64,000 bases of DNA from positions 124,001-188,000 of the forward strand of contig JAGCOB010000008.1 of the NCBI GenBank assembly GCA_017645645.1, in the 5' to 3' direction. Position numbers and translations under genes: made by a program. This document shows, piece after piece, positions 45,284 to 53,704 of this stretch (positions are counted from its first letter, which is position 1; every line of letters starts with the position of its first letter). This DNA is from Prevotella sp. (lineage in GTDB: Bacteria > Bacteroidota > Bacteroidia > Bacteroidales > Bacteroidaceae). The notes under the pieces were generated by a model. That model did no database searches. It was given only the letters and a program-made list of their open reading frames with translations, and was not told where the DNA came from.

Positions 45284-45330
45284 GTCCTTACAAAGGATGA
45301 AAGTTGTATTTATTTATTCTACAACGCATC
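45284..45330 (+). terminator. Stem-loop after the CYTH gene, possible terminator
   Basis: GGATG and GTTGTA (45294-45298, 45302-45307) pair with TACAAC and CATCC (45319-45324, 45326-45330), giving 11 bp with a small internal loop and an 11-nt terminal loop. An alternative TCCTT/AAGGA hairpin overlaps it. No strong T-run follows. Confidence 0.4.
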
Positions 45331-45401
45331 CTAAAACCATCAAACATTTTTGCTTCTATCTTACTGATAATGAATAGTTTACAAGAATATCCCGATTCCA
45401 A

Positions 45402-45516
45402 AAGTGATTTAAGTGATTGTATTTTCTGTAAATCTATATATTACTAAATTAATTATCCCCATAATTATTTTTGCTATATATATAATTCGTGTATTATAGA
45501 ATCACTTAAATCACTT
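45402..45516. repeat. 17-bp perfect inverted repeat flanking 81 bp of AT-rich DNA
   Basis: AAGTGATTTAAGTGATT at 45402-45418 and its exact reverse complement at 45500-45516. Each arm is itself almost two copies of AAGTGATTT. The 81-bp middle contains TATTTTTG (45466-45473) pointing towards the fimbria genes. Confidence 0.9.
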
Positions 45517-45539
45517 GATGTGGCTGAAATACCGATAAA

Positions 45540-45627
45540 TAAAGGCTTCAAGCGAGGTGATTAAAGCCTCCAAACGAATTAATTAAAGGCTTTAAATGAA
45601 TGAATTAAAGCCTTCAAACAAATTTTT
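45540..45627. repeat. Four copies of a 22-bp imperfect tandem repeat upstream of the fimbrial regulator
   Basis: Copies at 45540-45561, 45562-45583, 45584-45605 and 45606-45627, each starting TAAAGGCTT or TAAAGCCT. The array ends 11 bp before the -33 element of the regulator promoter. Confidence 0.9.
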
Positions 45628-45638
45628 TCAGGGAGAAA

Positions 45639-45670
45639 TTTGGTGGAGGGAAAAATATTTTATATTTTTG
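45639..45670 (+). promoter_or_regulatory. Promoter of the TPR-AraC regulator gene
   Basis: TTTG (45639-45642), exactly 20 nt, then TATTTTTG (45663-45670). The ATG at 45697 follows 26 nt later. A perfect match to the Bacteroidetes consensus. Confidence 0.8.
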
Positions 45671-45696
45671 CATGGCTAAATGAAAAACTGAATACC

Positions 45697-47235
45697 ATGC
45701 GAATCGGTAAACTCATATTATGTACCATCTTTTTTCTGACGACCGTTCCAGGAAGGACAGCACCAACAGATAATGCCGCTATCCTGTTGATGGAGAAAGG
45801 TGACTCGTGTCGCGACCAACACTTATATAACAAAGCACTTGCATACTACCTGCAGGCACAAAAGGAGCCTTCCTTGGAAAACAATACTGAAACGCATTTA
45901 CAAGTGTTGGAGCGTATCATGTGTACCTATGACGTGCTCTATCAGTGGAAAGAGCTGTCAGAAACCTCCTACCAGTTGTATATGCTGGCAAAGAAGAATA
46001 ACGCTAAGGCATATCAGGCGCTGGCATTCTTTATGAGGGGCAAGCGTCTGTGCCTTGAAGGAAATCTGGAGGAAGGTTTCCGCACCTGTTTCGAAGCCGT
46101 CGAGCAGTTGAAGGACGCAGACCATCCGCAGAGGGATCACAAGTTGGGTATCTTTTATGCCTTCCTAACCAAACAGTACGGAAAAAACGGAAACTATAAA
46201 GAAGCCTTGCGCATGTCGAAGGAACAAGAGCGATATCATCATCTGGCTTCACAGTCTGACACCATTTATGCCCAGATGGATAAACAACGGTTGTATACCA
46301 TCCGTGCCTGGCTGCTTGCTAAGATGGGACGGCTGGCGGAAGCCGACAAGCTCTACAAGCGCCATCATATCGTCCCCCATCTCGACCCTATAAGCGGGGA
46401 TGCCCTCCCGGAATATTATCAAATCCAAGGGATGGACGAGGAAGCGTTGCGTTTTCTCCAGTTGGTTAAAGATAATATGCGGAAAGATGAGGACACGCTA
46501 AGTCGTAACATGCAGCGGGTATTGGGAGACGAGGGGGATGTCTATTACAGGATGGGTGATTACCAGAAGGCGGCAGAGTGCTACCGGGGTGTCGCCGTGC
46601 AAGCAGACACCCTTGGTGTGCGGACGCTGCGTACCATCTCCAGTGGTGTGCAGCAGGTGATAGACAGCGAGCGTGCCATGTCTCGTCATAACCTAATCCT
46701 CTCCATCGTCATCGTGGGTTGTCTGATGTTGCTCGTCGTCTTTTTCCTGTTGCTGCGTCACAACCGTGTCATCAACCGTAAAAACCGGGCCATGACCCAG
46801 ACGATTCGTGAGCTGATGCATTATCGTGACATCGTTGTTGCCAATGGAGATCCTGTTGAAATCGCAGAAAAAAGCGAAGAAGAGAAGGCTCTCGACGAGG
46901 ATGAGAAACGTTTCAAACAGATGGATGAACGTGTCATGAAGGAAGAGTTGTTCCGTGCCCCCGACTTCGGACGTGAAGAGCTGATGTGTCTGATGGGTGT
47001 TGATAAAAACGCCATTTCTGTCATTATCTACCGTTATACCGGCATGAATGTGACAGGTTATGTCAATACGAAACGCATGGAGTATGCGGTCCTTTTGATG
47101 AGACAACACCCTGAGTACACGATGGGTGCCATCGCGGAGGCTTGCGGTATTAAGAGCCCGGCGACATTCATCCGTAACTTCCGGAATGTCTATGGGATGA
47201 CTCCTTCTGAGTTCCGCCAGAATATAGACGAATAA
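45697..47235 (+). CDS. Membrane-anchored TPR protein with AraC-type DNA-binding domain
   Basis: The 512-residue protein starts with a signal-like segment (MRIGKLILCTIFFLTTVPG), then about 300 residues of TPR-like helices, a membrane segment (LILSIVIVGCLMLLVVFFLLL, near residue 330), a charged cytoplasmic linker and a C-terminal AraC-type helix-turn-helix (VDKNAISVIIYRYTGMNV, TMGAIAEACGIKSPATFIRNF, YGMTPSEFRQ). The layout suggests a one-protein sensor-regulator: periplasmic TPR input, DNA binding inside. It lies directly upstream of the fimbrial genes and is the likely regulator of that locus; this is inference from position. A start 57 nt upstream would overlap the promoter and is rejected. 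Confidence 0.88.
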   Translation: MRIGKLILCTIFFLTTVPGRTAPTDNAAILLMEKGDSCRDQHLYNKALAYYLQAQKEPSLENNTETHLQVLERIMCTYDVLYQWKELSETSYQLYMLAKKNNAKAYQALAFFMRGKRLCLEGNLEEGFRTCFEAVEQLKDADHPQRDHKLGIFYAFLTKQYGKNGNYKEALRMSKEQERYHHLASQSDTIYAQMDKQRLYTIRAWLLAKMGRLAEADKLYKRHHIVPHLDPISGDALPEYYQIQGMDEEALRFLQLVKDNMRKDEDTLSRNMQRVLGDEGDVYYRMGDYQKAAECYRGVAVQADTLGVRTLRTISSGVQQVIDSERAMSRHNLILSIVIVGCLMLLVVFFLLLRHNRVINRKNRAMTQTIRELMHYRDIVVANGDPVEIAEKSEEEKALDEDEKRFKQMDERVMKEELFRAPDFGREELMCLMGVDKNAISVIIYRYTGMNVTGYVNTKRMEYAVLLMRQHPEYTMGAIAEACGIKSPATFIRNFRNVYGMTPSEFRQNIDE

Positions 47236-47322
47236 CCCCATAACGGACAATTTGAAAACTGTTTTTGACATTTTGAAACAAATTTTTTCATTATAAATTA
47301 GGTGTATGTCGCAAATTCTTGT

Positions 47323-47330
47323 TAAATTTG
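47323..47330 (+). promoter_or_regulatory. -7 element of the fimbrial operon
   Basis: TAAATTTG, only 4 nt before the ATG at 47335, so the transcript may be almost leaderless. The -33 position is not well matched. Confidence 0.5.
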
Positions 47331-47334
47331 TGGC

Positions 47335-48681
47335 ATGAAACAAAATTATAACGATAAAAAATCCCGTGTTGCAGCAAAAATTGTGATTTTGGCAATGCTG
47401 TTCTGTGGGATGTCTAGTGAAGTCTCTGCACAGCAAGTAACCATCAGTAACAACCTGTTGTATGATGCCTGGCTGACCCCTAACCTCCGGGTGGGTGTCC
47501 GTCTGGCTCCCCATTGGTCAGCTGGACTGACGGGTGGCTATAACCCCTGGCCGTCTGACGAGAGTAAGTCGAGGAAGTGGAAGCATCTGTTGGTGTCTCC
47601 CTCTGTACGTTACTGGACAGACTCCGTGAATGTGCACCATTTCTTCGGAGTGAATCTCATCTACAGTCATTACAATGTGGCTGACGTGAAGTTCCCGTTC
47701 GGACTCTACAAGAGCGTTCGTGACGAGCGTCGTCAGGGTGACCTCGGCGCCCTGGGTGTCTTCTATGGTTACTCATGGCCCATCGCCCGCCATTGGAACA
47801 TTGAGGCGTTGATAGGCGCCGCTGTCGGTTATACCAAATATGACCGATATGAGTGCGGCCATTGTGGTACGAAGATCGGCGACGCCCATAAGTGGTTTGT
47901 GATGCCGCAGGCTGCCATCAATATCGTGTTTAACCTCCCGGGTCGTCCGAAGAAAGTGGTGGAGCCCGTGCAACCCATAGAACCCGTCCAGCCTATCATC
48001 GAGACACAGCCTGCCGTTCCCGAGACCTCTGTCGTGAAAGAGCCGGAGCCTGTCAAGGAGCGTGCCGTGGATGTCCTGCGTCGCAATGAGCCCGTGCTTG
48101 CCCATATCTCCGAGTACAAGCCTTACGACCGCAGTCAGGTGCTGCGTCGTGACAAGCGGGCTTTATTCGTATACTTCCCCATGTCGCAGACAGAAATCCA
48201 GTCTGACTATCGTGATAACCAGCAGACCCTCGACCGTATCATTGACGTGACACGCAAGATGTTGGCTGATAACGACAGTGAGATTCGTAAGATACAGATT
48301 GTGGGTCTGGCATCTTTCGATGGCGGTAAGAAACTCAACGAGCGTATCGCTCAGGAGCGTGCCTTGGCTTTGAAGAAGTATATCCAGGATCGCCTTGCCG
48401 TCAGTGATGACCAGTTTGACCTTGCCTTTGGTGGTGAGAGCTGGGCAGACTTCTGTGATCAGGTGGAAGAGGAGATAGAGAAGCAATCCGGAAACTCCGG
48501 CATCATCTCCCAGCTCCAGCAAGTACTCGAAATCATCGATACCGAGCCTGATGTGGTACGCCGTGAGCAGAAGATCCGTAAACTGCATGGCGGCCGTACC
48601 TATCAGTACATCAAGGAGCATCATCTGGACGACCAGCGTAATGCCGGTTATCTGAGAATCTATTTTGACTATACGGAATAA
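47335..48681 (+). CDS. DUF3575 outer-membrane protein with OmpA-like C-terminal domain
   Basis: The 448-residue protein has a signal peptide (VAAKIVILAMLFCGMSSEVSAQ within the first 33 residues, given in pieces IVILAMLFCGMSS), a DUF3575 barrel-like domain to about residue 205, a proline-rich linker with VEPVQPIEPVQPI, and a C-terminal OmpA-like part (VGLASFDGGKKLNERIAQERA). DUF3575 proteins commonly begin fimbrial operons of Bacteroidales, where they are thought to help export or anchor the fimbria; that role is inferred. It is the first structural gene after the regulator. Confidence 0.85.
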   Translation: MKQNYNDKKSRVAAKIVILAMLFCGMSSEVSAQQVTISNNLLYDAWLTPNLRVGVRLAPHWSAGLTGGYNPWPSDESKSRKWKHLLVSPSVRYWTDSVNVHHFFGVNLIYSHYNVADVKFPFGLYKSVRDERRQGDLGALGVFYGYSWPIARHWNIEALIGAAVGYTKYDRYECGHCGTKIGDAHKWFVMPQAAINIVFNLPGRPKKVVEPVQPIEPVQPIIETQPAVPETSVVKEPEPVKERAVDVLRRNEPVLAHISEYKPYDRSQVLRRDKRALFVYFPMSQTEIQSDYRDNQQTLDRIIDVTRKMLADNDSEIRKIQIVGLASFDGGKKLNERIAQERALALKKYIQDRLAVSDDQFDLAFGGESWADFCDQVEEEIEKQSGNSGIISQLQQVLEIIDTEPDVVRREQKIRKLHGGRTYQYIKEHHLDDQRNAGYLRIYFDYTE

Positions 48682-48717
48682 CGAAATAAAATAACAAAAA
48701 ACAAAACATAATCGATT

Positions 48718-50907
48718 ATGAAAAAAATCATGAGTTTTGCTTACACAAGTGCGATAGCACTGTTAAGCGTAGGTTTCTTTGCAGCGTGCTCGTCAAGTGA
48801 CGACACAGCGTTGGATCCCAATCCGACTTATAATACGGAAACGAAAAGTGTAACAACTAAGTTTGTTTTGAATGTCTCCTCTGCTTCAAACATGCGTCAA
48901 GCTACTGCTACTGTTCAGAAGGCCAACAACTTCCGTGGCATGAAAGATGCAACACTCATCGGTCTCTCCACAGGTAAAGGTAGTTCCTACTTGGCTCCTT
49001 TCCTCGGCAGTTCTACAGGTTTTGAGGTCAAAAAGATCTACGACCTTGGTACGCTCTATGCTTCTGGTTCTGTGGATAATGATCCTAATAGTGACAATGC
49101 AAATAGTAGTTCTCACCGTGTGGTAGAGCTGACACTGCCTTTGAAAACCGATGCCATGCTGGTATATGGCCGTGCCATTCCTATTACCAAAACAGTTTCT
49201 AGTTCCAGTGTTATAGATAAAGACGAAAATGGTTTTGTTGTCTATGATGTCAAAGACACTCCAGAGGAAACGACCTTCAGTCTTGTTTCACGTATGAGCG
49301 AGAGCGAAGCTACCGTATATGCTCAGTGCTGTGACTTAGCTGCTACTGTCCTGAACCGGATTATGAAGAGTGAGGTTGGTGAATATGGTATGACCAATCC
49401 TATTACAAGGACAAATACCACAACAGGAGGTTCATATACTCAAGAGGCAACTTTGCCGGCCTTGACCTGGAGAGGAATTGGCAGCCTCGATGATGATGCA
49501 ATTGCTTTGCTGGCTCCTTTGCAGGAGAATCTGGCTAAAGCCTATAGTGTTATTCGTAAAACTTATTCAAATGCTGCAGCCATCAACTCAGGTTCAGCTG
49601 CTTCTCTCTGCAACATGATGAAAGATGTCTATGCCATTGCCAAGTCTGTTTCCTTAGCTACGGCAACCAACGATGATGAGTTGAACGCCCAGCGTCTGGC
49701 AGATGAAATTATAGGGCGCATAGAGAACTATTTTAATGCAGATGATACTGCCTTCCCCTTTAAGGCCGTAGGTAAAATATCAAGCACTAATACAATACTT
49801 TATTCATTGAATGCCGCTAATATCGATGTATCAGGTTTTAATCTTCTTGTAGAGGATACCAAATATTTCCCGACTTTCCCGAAGTCGTTTAATGTGCCTG
49901 AGGGTGTTGCCCAGCTTGACTTTACAGATTATACTGCTACTGGTGGCGGCTTCGCTTACAAGACCGCAGAAACAAGTGTTTCGCTGCTCGACCTCACTAC
50001 TGCTGTGGATCCAACTAGGTATACGTATCCTTCTGAGTTGCTTTATTTCGACAATAGCCTTCTGCGTGTTACGGATACAGATAAGAATCCTGGTGACTAT
50101 CCTGACGGTTATAGCAATTGGGATGCTAATGATTCATGGTCTGGTTGGACAACAGGTCCAGTAACATCTGGCACTCGTAGCGTTGCTGTCAAGAACAATA
50201 TCAATTATGGTGTTGCCATGCTGCAGACTACAGTGGCTATTGATGGTTCTGAATTCAAGGACAATCATCCTGCAGAAGAACATGTAACATTGTCTGCAGA
50301 ACAAATTGGTAAGTTCGTGCTTACAGGTGTGCTTATTGGTGGACAGTACAAGCAAGTAGGATGGAATTATCTGTCTAATTCTTATGCAGATGCTAATAAG
50401 AATTTTATTATCTATGATACCAAGATGGCCAGCAATGGCGCTACTGTTGCTGCCTCCACCGCTACTCCTAACTATACGATGGTATTCGACAACTACTGTG
50501 TTGCTACTGGTGGCGGCAATCAGGCCGACCAGACGGACGTGCTGGTAGCACTGGAGTTTAAGAATGGCAACGATGTGGATATCTACGGTAAGGGTGGTAT
50601 TATTCCTAAGGGTGGCACGTTCTATCTGGCAGCCAAGTTGAAGTTGCAGTCTAACACAATTTCTGATTGGCCCACCACTTATGCTATTCCTCCTTATACT
50701 GACGCTGGTGCCTCAAAGGAGATTACCCGTATCTTTACGCAGGACTATGTGACTACCGCTACTTTCAAGATTGGTGAGCATTCATTGGAGAATGCCTATA
50801 CTACCGTTCCTGACCTGCGCGCTTCTCAGACATCGCTGGGTATGAGCGTAGACCTGCAGTGGCGTCCTGGTCTTAGCTTCGAGACAACTCTCGGACAAAC
50901 AGAGTAA
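48718..50907 (+). CDS. Mfa1-like major fimbrillin, lipoprotein precursor
   Basis: The 729-residue protein has a lipoprotein signal (IALLSVGFFAACSSSDD, Cys about residue 24). Characteristic pieces are NNFRGMKDATLIGLST after the signal, RYTYPSELLYFDNSLLRV, GTRSVAVKNNINYGVAMLQTT, LTGVLIGGQ and the C-terminal RIFTQDYVTTATF and VDLQWRPG. These match Mfa1-type fimbrillins, exported as lipoproteins and assembled by donor-strand exchange after N-terminal cleavage. Its length is greater than Porphyromonas Mfa1. The gene at 51996-53681 encodes a shorter paralogue with the same motifs in the same order. Most likely the main shaft subunit. Confidence 0.85.
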   Translation: MKKIMSFAYTSAIALLSVGFFAACSSSDDTALDPNPTYNTETKSVTTKFVLNVSSASNMRQATATVQKANNFRGMKDATLIGLSTGKGSSYLAPFLGSSTGFEVKKIYDLGTLYASGSVDNDPNSDNANSSSHRVVELTLPLKTDAMLVYGRAIPITKTVSSSSVIDKDENGFVVYDVKDTPEETTFSLVSRMSESEATVYAQCCDLAATVLNRIMKSEVGEYGMTNPITRTNTTTGGSYTQEATLPALTWRGIGSLDDDAIALLAPLQENLAKAYSVIRKTYSNAAAINSGSAASLCNMMKDVYAIAKSVSLATATNDDELNAQRLADEIIGRIENYFNADDTAFPFKAVGKISSTNTILYSLNAANIDVSGFNLLVEDTKYFPTFPKSFNVPEGVAQLDFTDYTATGGGFAYKTAETSVSLLDLTTAVDPTRYTYPSELLYFDNSLLRVTDTDKNPGDYPDGYSNWDANDSWSGWTTGPVTSGTRSVAVKNNINYGVAMLQTTVAIDGSEFKDNHPAEEHVTLSAEQIGKFVLTGVLIGGQYKQVGWNYLSNSYADANKNFIIYDTKMASNGATVAASTATPNYTMVFDNYCVATGGGNQADQTDVLVALEFKNGNDVDIYGKGGIIPKGGTFYLAAKLKLQSNTISDWPTTYAIPPYTDAGASKEITRIFTQDYVTTATFKIGEHSLENAYTTVPDLRASQTSLGMSVDLQWRPGLSFETTLGQTE

Positions 50908-50928
50908 TTAATAAAGTACACAACAAAG

Positions 50929-51978
50929 GTGAAGAGAAGAAATACAATCATGATGTGGCTCCTGCTGTCAGCCTGTTGGCTGATGGCAGGCTGCTGCACG
51001 TACATCGATGATGACTTGAGCGACTGTCTTCCGGAGGAGCAGACCTTTACGCTGGAGTATGAGTTGCGGTTGGTGACGAACATCACCACCGAGCTCACGA
51101 CCCAGCTTAATACGGCTGCGGATGTTCAGGTCGCCAATGCACTGCGTGCCCATCTGAAAGATATCTTCACAGACTTTGCCCATGACGTGGACCTTTCGTT
51201 CTACGACACGGAGAACGCACAGGAGCGGTTGAGCCACGACCAGCATGTGATGAATGCCAGCGAAGAGAGCTATACGATCCATCTGCCGATGCGGGAGTAT
51301 ATGCACCTTGCCGCAGCAAATATCAAGGACAACCAGGTGGTGGAACTGAAAGGTGACGACTATTGTCCGACATCCCAGCTTGCTGATGTTCCTGAAGGCA
51401 GGGAGACCATTGACTCTCATACCACAGGTCTCTTCACGGCAAGATATCCGATGAAGGTCATGGAGGGAGTCAGCCAGACCTTCCACGTGAAGCTCTATAT
51501 GGCTAACTGTGCGGAGGCATTGGTCATCGACTCTCGCGGACATTCCTATAAGGATGTCAAGGTCTTTGCTACTGGCTTTTCCTCTCAGTTCCATATCAAC
51601 GACAGCACCTACACCTTCGCGGAGAAGTCGCCTTTCGTCCGTGCGACGAAAGTCGAGACAGGAGACAATAACCTGTGTTTCTGTTCCGTGAACTTCCCCT
51701 CGTCGGATGAAGGGGGAATGAGGACGGTCGTCGAAGTTGACTTTGACGAGGAGGAGTCGGATGAGGTCATTTGGCAGTTCTATGTCTATGTCACCAATGA
51801 GGATGATTCCATCACGGAATCTGTGCTGAATATCAGGAAACCGAACAAAGCTGGTCAGCTCAGTATCATCTGTGGCCATATGGGTGACAATGGTGAAATA
51901 GTGCCTAAGGACCAGACGGTGGGTGCCAGTGTCACGCTGAACTGGAATGAAGGCGGACATCATGAGATAGATTTGTAA
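50929..51978 (+). CDS. FimB/Mfa2-type fimbrial anchor lipoprotein
   Basis: The 349-residue lipoprotein starts with a signal peptide (KRRNTIMMWLLLSACWLMAGC, Cys about 22) followed by CTYIDDDLSDCLPEE, typical of FimB/Mfa2 proteins, which anchor fimbriae to the outer membrane and limit their length. A GTG at 50929 gives a signal peptide with the needed basic residues; the first ATG (50950) would remove them. It lies between the two fimbrillin paralogues. The C-terminal ends in ASVTLNWNEGGHHEIDL, similar to the strand that ends fimbrillins. Confidence 0.85.
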   Translation: MKRRNTIMMWLLLSACWLMAGCCTYIDDDLSDCLPEEQTFTLEYELRLVTNITTELTTQLNTAADVQVANALRAHLKDIFTDFAHDVDLSFYDTENAQERLSHDQHVMNASEESYTIHLPMREYMHLAAANIKDNQVVELKGDDYCPTSQLADVPEGRETIDSHTTGLFTARYPMKVMEGVSQTFHVKLYMANCAEALVIDSRGHSYKDVKVFATGFSSQFHINDSTYTFAEKSPFVRATKVETGDNNLCFCSVNFPSSDEGGMRTVVEVDFDEEESDEVIWQFYVYVTNEDDSITESVLNIRKPNKAGQLSIICGHMGDNGEIVPKDQTVGASVTLNWNEGGHHEIDL

Positions 51979-51995
51979 TATAAATTGAGTGAACA

Positions 51996-53681
51996 TTGAA
52001 GGGTAATTATATCACACTGATAGCTTGCTGGCTGTGTATGATGATGTCATCGTGCACAGATGACTTGTATGTGGAGGATGAACCTACCCTTCAACAGTAT
52101 GATCTCTTTATCAAAGTCGGACAGCCTGCTGGTATGCGTATGGCCAGTGATGTGGTACAGACAGAAGGTTCGCAGTTCAGGGGTATCCAAGGACTGTTGG
52201 CTATTCCCTACAAGACTTCCAATGCCGATGCCGTAACGGCTACCGATGTCCCGTTGATATCGAATGCAACGGGTGGTGGAGAAACCGATAAGGTGGCTGG
52301 GCAAGATTATTATTATGTCACGCACTGCTCCCTGATGCCGGGCACCAACCGCATGTTGGTGTATGGACAGGCAACATCAGTCAACGGCAATGCCCAGAAC
52401 GGAAAACTGGTGACATCGTTATTCAATGCGGATGAATGGACAGACCGTATGTTGACGAAGGATATCACTTTCAGGCTGCAACCTATCTGTGAGACGACGG
52501 ATGTACATCCTCATGCTCAGGCTTTGGCGAATTATCTGACGAGAATTGCCAATACGCCGGGTTGGAGTACAGCATCTGGTCTGGCGAAGGCACGTTACCT
52601 CGACTTTATCCATGCCGATGCAGAGGGGGCTGGACTGATGGCAGGTGCGGCAGCGAATGTCAAGGCGTATGCTCTGGTACTTAGAAACCAATTGAAAGAC
52701 AATACCGATGATCTTAGCATAGCCATTGTTGACAATATTGATAACAAGACAGTTAAAGTTGACGAAACGAACTACAATATCGATGCCATCACATATCCCG
52801 GTTCTATCGAACTTCCCGATGGTGCCGCTGTGCTACGGTGGACAGGCAGTGGTTTCTCGGTAAGTACAGAAGCTACGACACTCGATAAAATCAACGGCAT
52901 CAACCGCTATAGCTACCCTGCCGAACTCTGGTACTATGCCAACAGTGCCATCCGGACTTCGAGTCAGGAAGTAGCAAAGAGCACGTACCAGGACGAGGGA
53001 ACCTGGAGCGATTTGCTTGAAGACTATTATCAGGGAAGCCGCTCTGTGATTTACGGAACGAGGTCTGTGGCCGTCGAAGACCCTTTGCAGTATGGGGTGG
53101 GTCGTTTGCAGATGACGTTGGAACCTATCACGAGAACGCTAAAAGATTCGGAAAATGAAGAAATTGCTGGTGCTATTACCGCCAACCTGCCATTGACGGG
53201 TGTCATCATCGGAGGACAGCATACCGTAGGTTTTGACTTCCAGCCCAAAGGTGTACAGAGTGATGTAGATGCCCGTTTTATTTACGACCCCATTGTAGGC
53301 GAGCGGAATACGTCAACAGCTAAATGGACAGTGAACACACTGGTGCTTCAGTCGTATGACGGGGAAAAAGTCCCGGTCATCCTGGAGTTCGAGAACAATA
53401 CGGGAAGTGAGTTTACGGGCAAGGACGGTAAAATATATCCTGACACGAAATTCTATCTGATTGGTATGTTAGATCCTGCGGATAATAAGAATAATGACGC
53501 AGAAGATGCTATCAAGGGTCGTGTCTTTACACAAGACCATACGACAGTGGTGACAATGGAAATTGTTTCTTTGGCGAATGCTTATTCCTGTATGCCAGAC
53601 TTGTTGACACCCCGTTTGGAAATCGGTGTGCAGGTAACAATGAATTGGGAACAGTCGACACCGACGACGGTAAAATTATAG
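51996..53681 (+). CDS. Second Mfa1-like fimbrillin paralogue, lipoprotein precursor
   Basis: The 561-residue protein resembles the product of 48718-50907: SQFRGIQGLLAIPYKT, RYSYPAELWYYANSAIRTS, YGTRSVAVEDPLQYGVGRLQMT, GVIIGGQ and RVFTQDHTTVVTMEI line up with the corresponding pieces there. The lipobox is MMMSSC (Cys about 19). No ATG lies in front; TTG at 51996 gives a normal lipoprotein signal (MKGNYITLIACWLCMMMSSC). It lies 17 nt after the anchor gene. It may be a minor or alternative shaft subunit, or an adaptor. Confidence 0.82.
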   Translation: MKGNYITLIACWLCMMMSSCTDDLYVEDEPTLQQYDLFIKVGQPAGMRMASDVVQTEGSQFRGIQGLLAIPYKTSNADAVTATDVPLISNATGGGETDKVAGQDYYYVTHCSLMPGTNRMLVYGQATSVNGNAQNGKLVTSLFNADEWTDRMLTKDITFRLQPICETTDVHPHAQALANYLTRIANTPGWSTASGLAKARYLDFIHADAEGAGLMAGAAANVKAYALVLRNQLKDNTDDLSIAIVDNIDNKTVKVDETNYNIDAITYPGSIELPDGAAVLRWTGSGFSVSTEATTLDKINGINRYSYPAELWYYANSAIRTSSQEVAKSTYQDEGTWSDLLEDYYQGSRSVIYGTRSVAVEDPLQYGVGRLQMTLEPITRTLKDSENEEIAGAITANLPLTGVIIGGQHTVGFDFQPKGVQSDVDARFIYDPIVGERNTSTAKWTVNTLVLQSYDGEKVPVILEFENNTGSEFTGKDGKIYPDTKFYLIGMLDPADNKNNDAEDAIKGRVFTQDHTTVVTMEIVSLANAYSCMPDLLTPRLEIGVQVTMNWEQSTPTTVKL

Positions 53682-53704
53682 TTATTATATATAATAAGGT
53701 ATAA

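Larger units (their letters stand above)
45331..45638. other. Control region of the fimbria locus, without a gene
   Basis: About 300 nt of AT-rich DNA with a 17-bp inverted repeat (45402-45516), a promoter-like TATTTTTG inside it (45466-45473) and a 22-bp tandem repeat (45540-45627). No coding frame of note. Confidence 0.7.

Noticed and set aside
45540..45627. CRISPR array
   Set aside because: The 22-bp units are contiguous with no spacers between them, and no cas gene is present.
46693..47514. Minus-strand open frame of 273 codons across the regulator and its downstream gap
   Set aside because: It covers the DNA-binding domain of the regulator and the start of the DUF3575 gene; no motif and it spans a promoter.
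50968..51996. Minus-strand open frame of 342 codons opposite the fimbrial anchor gene
   Set aside because: The plus strand carries a clear FimB/Mfa2 lipoprotein in an operon; the opposite frame has no family motif.
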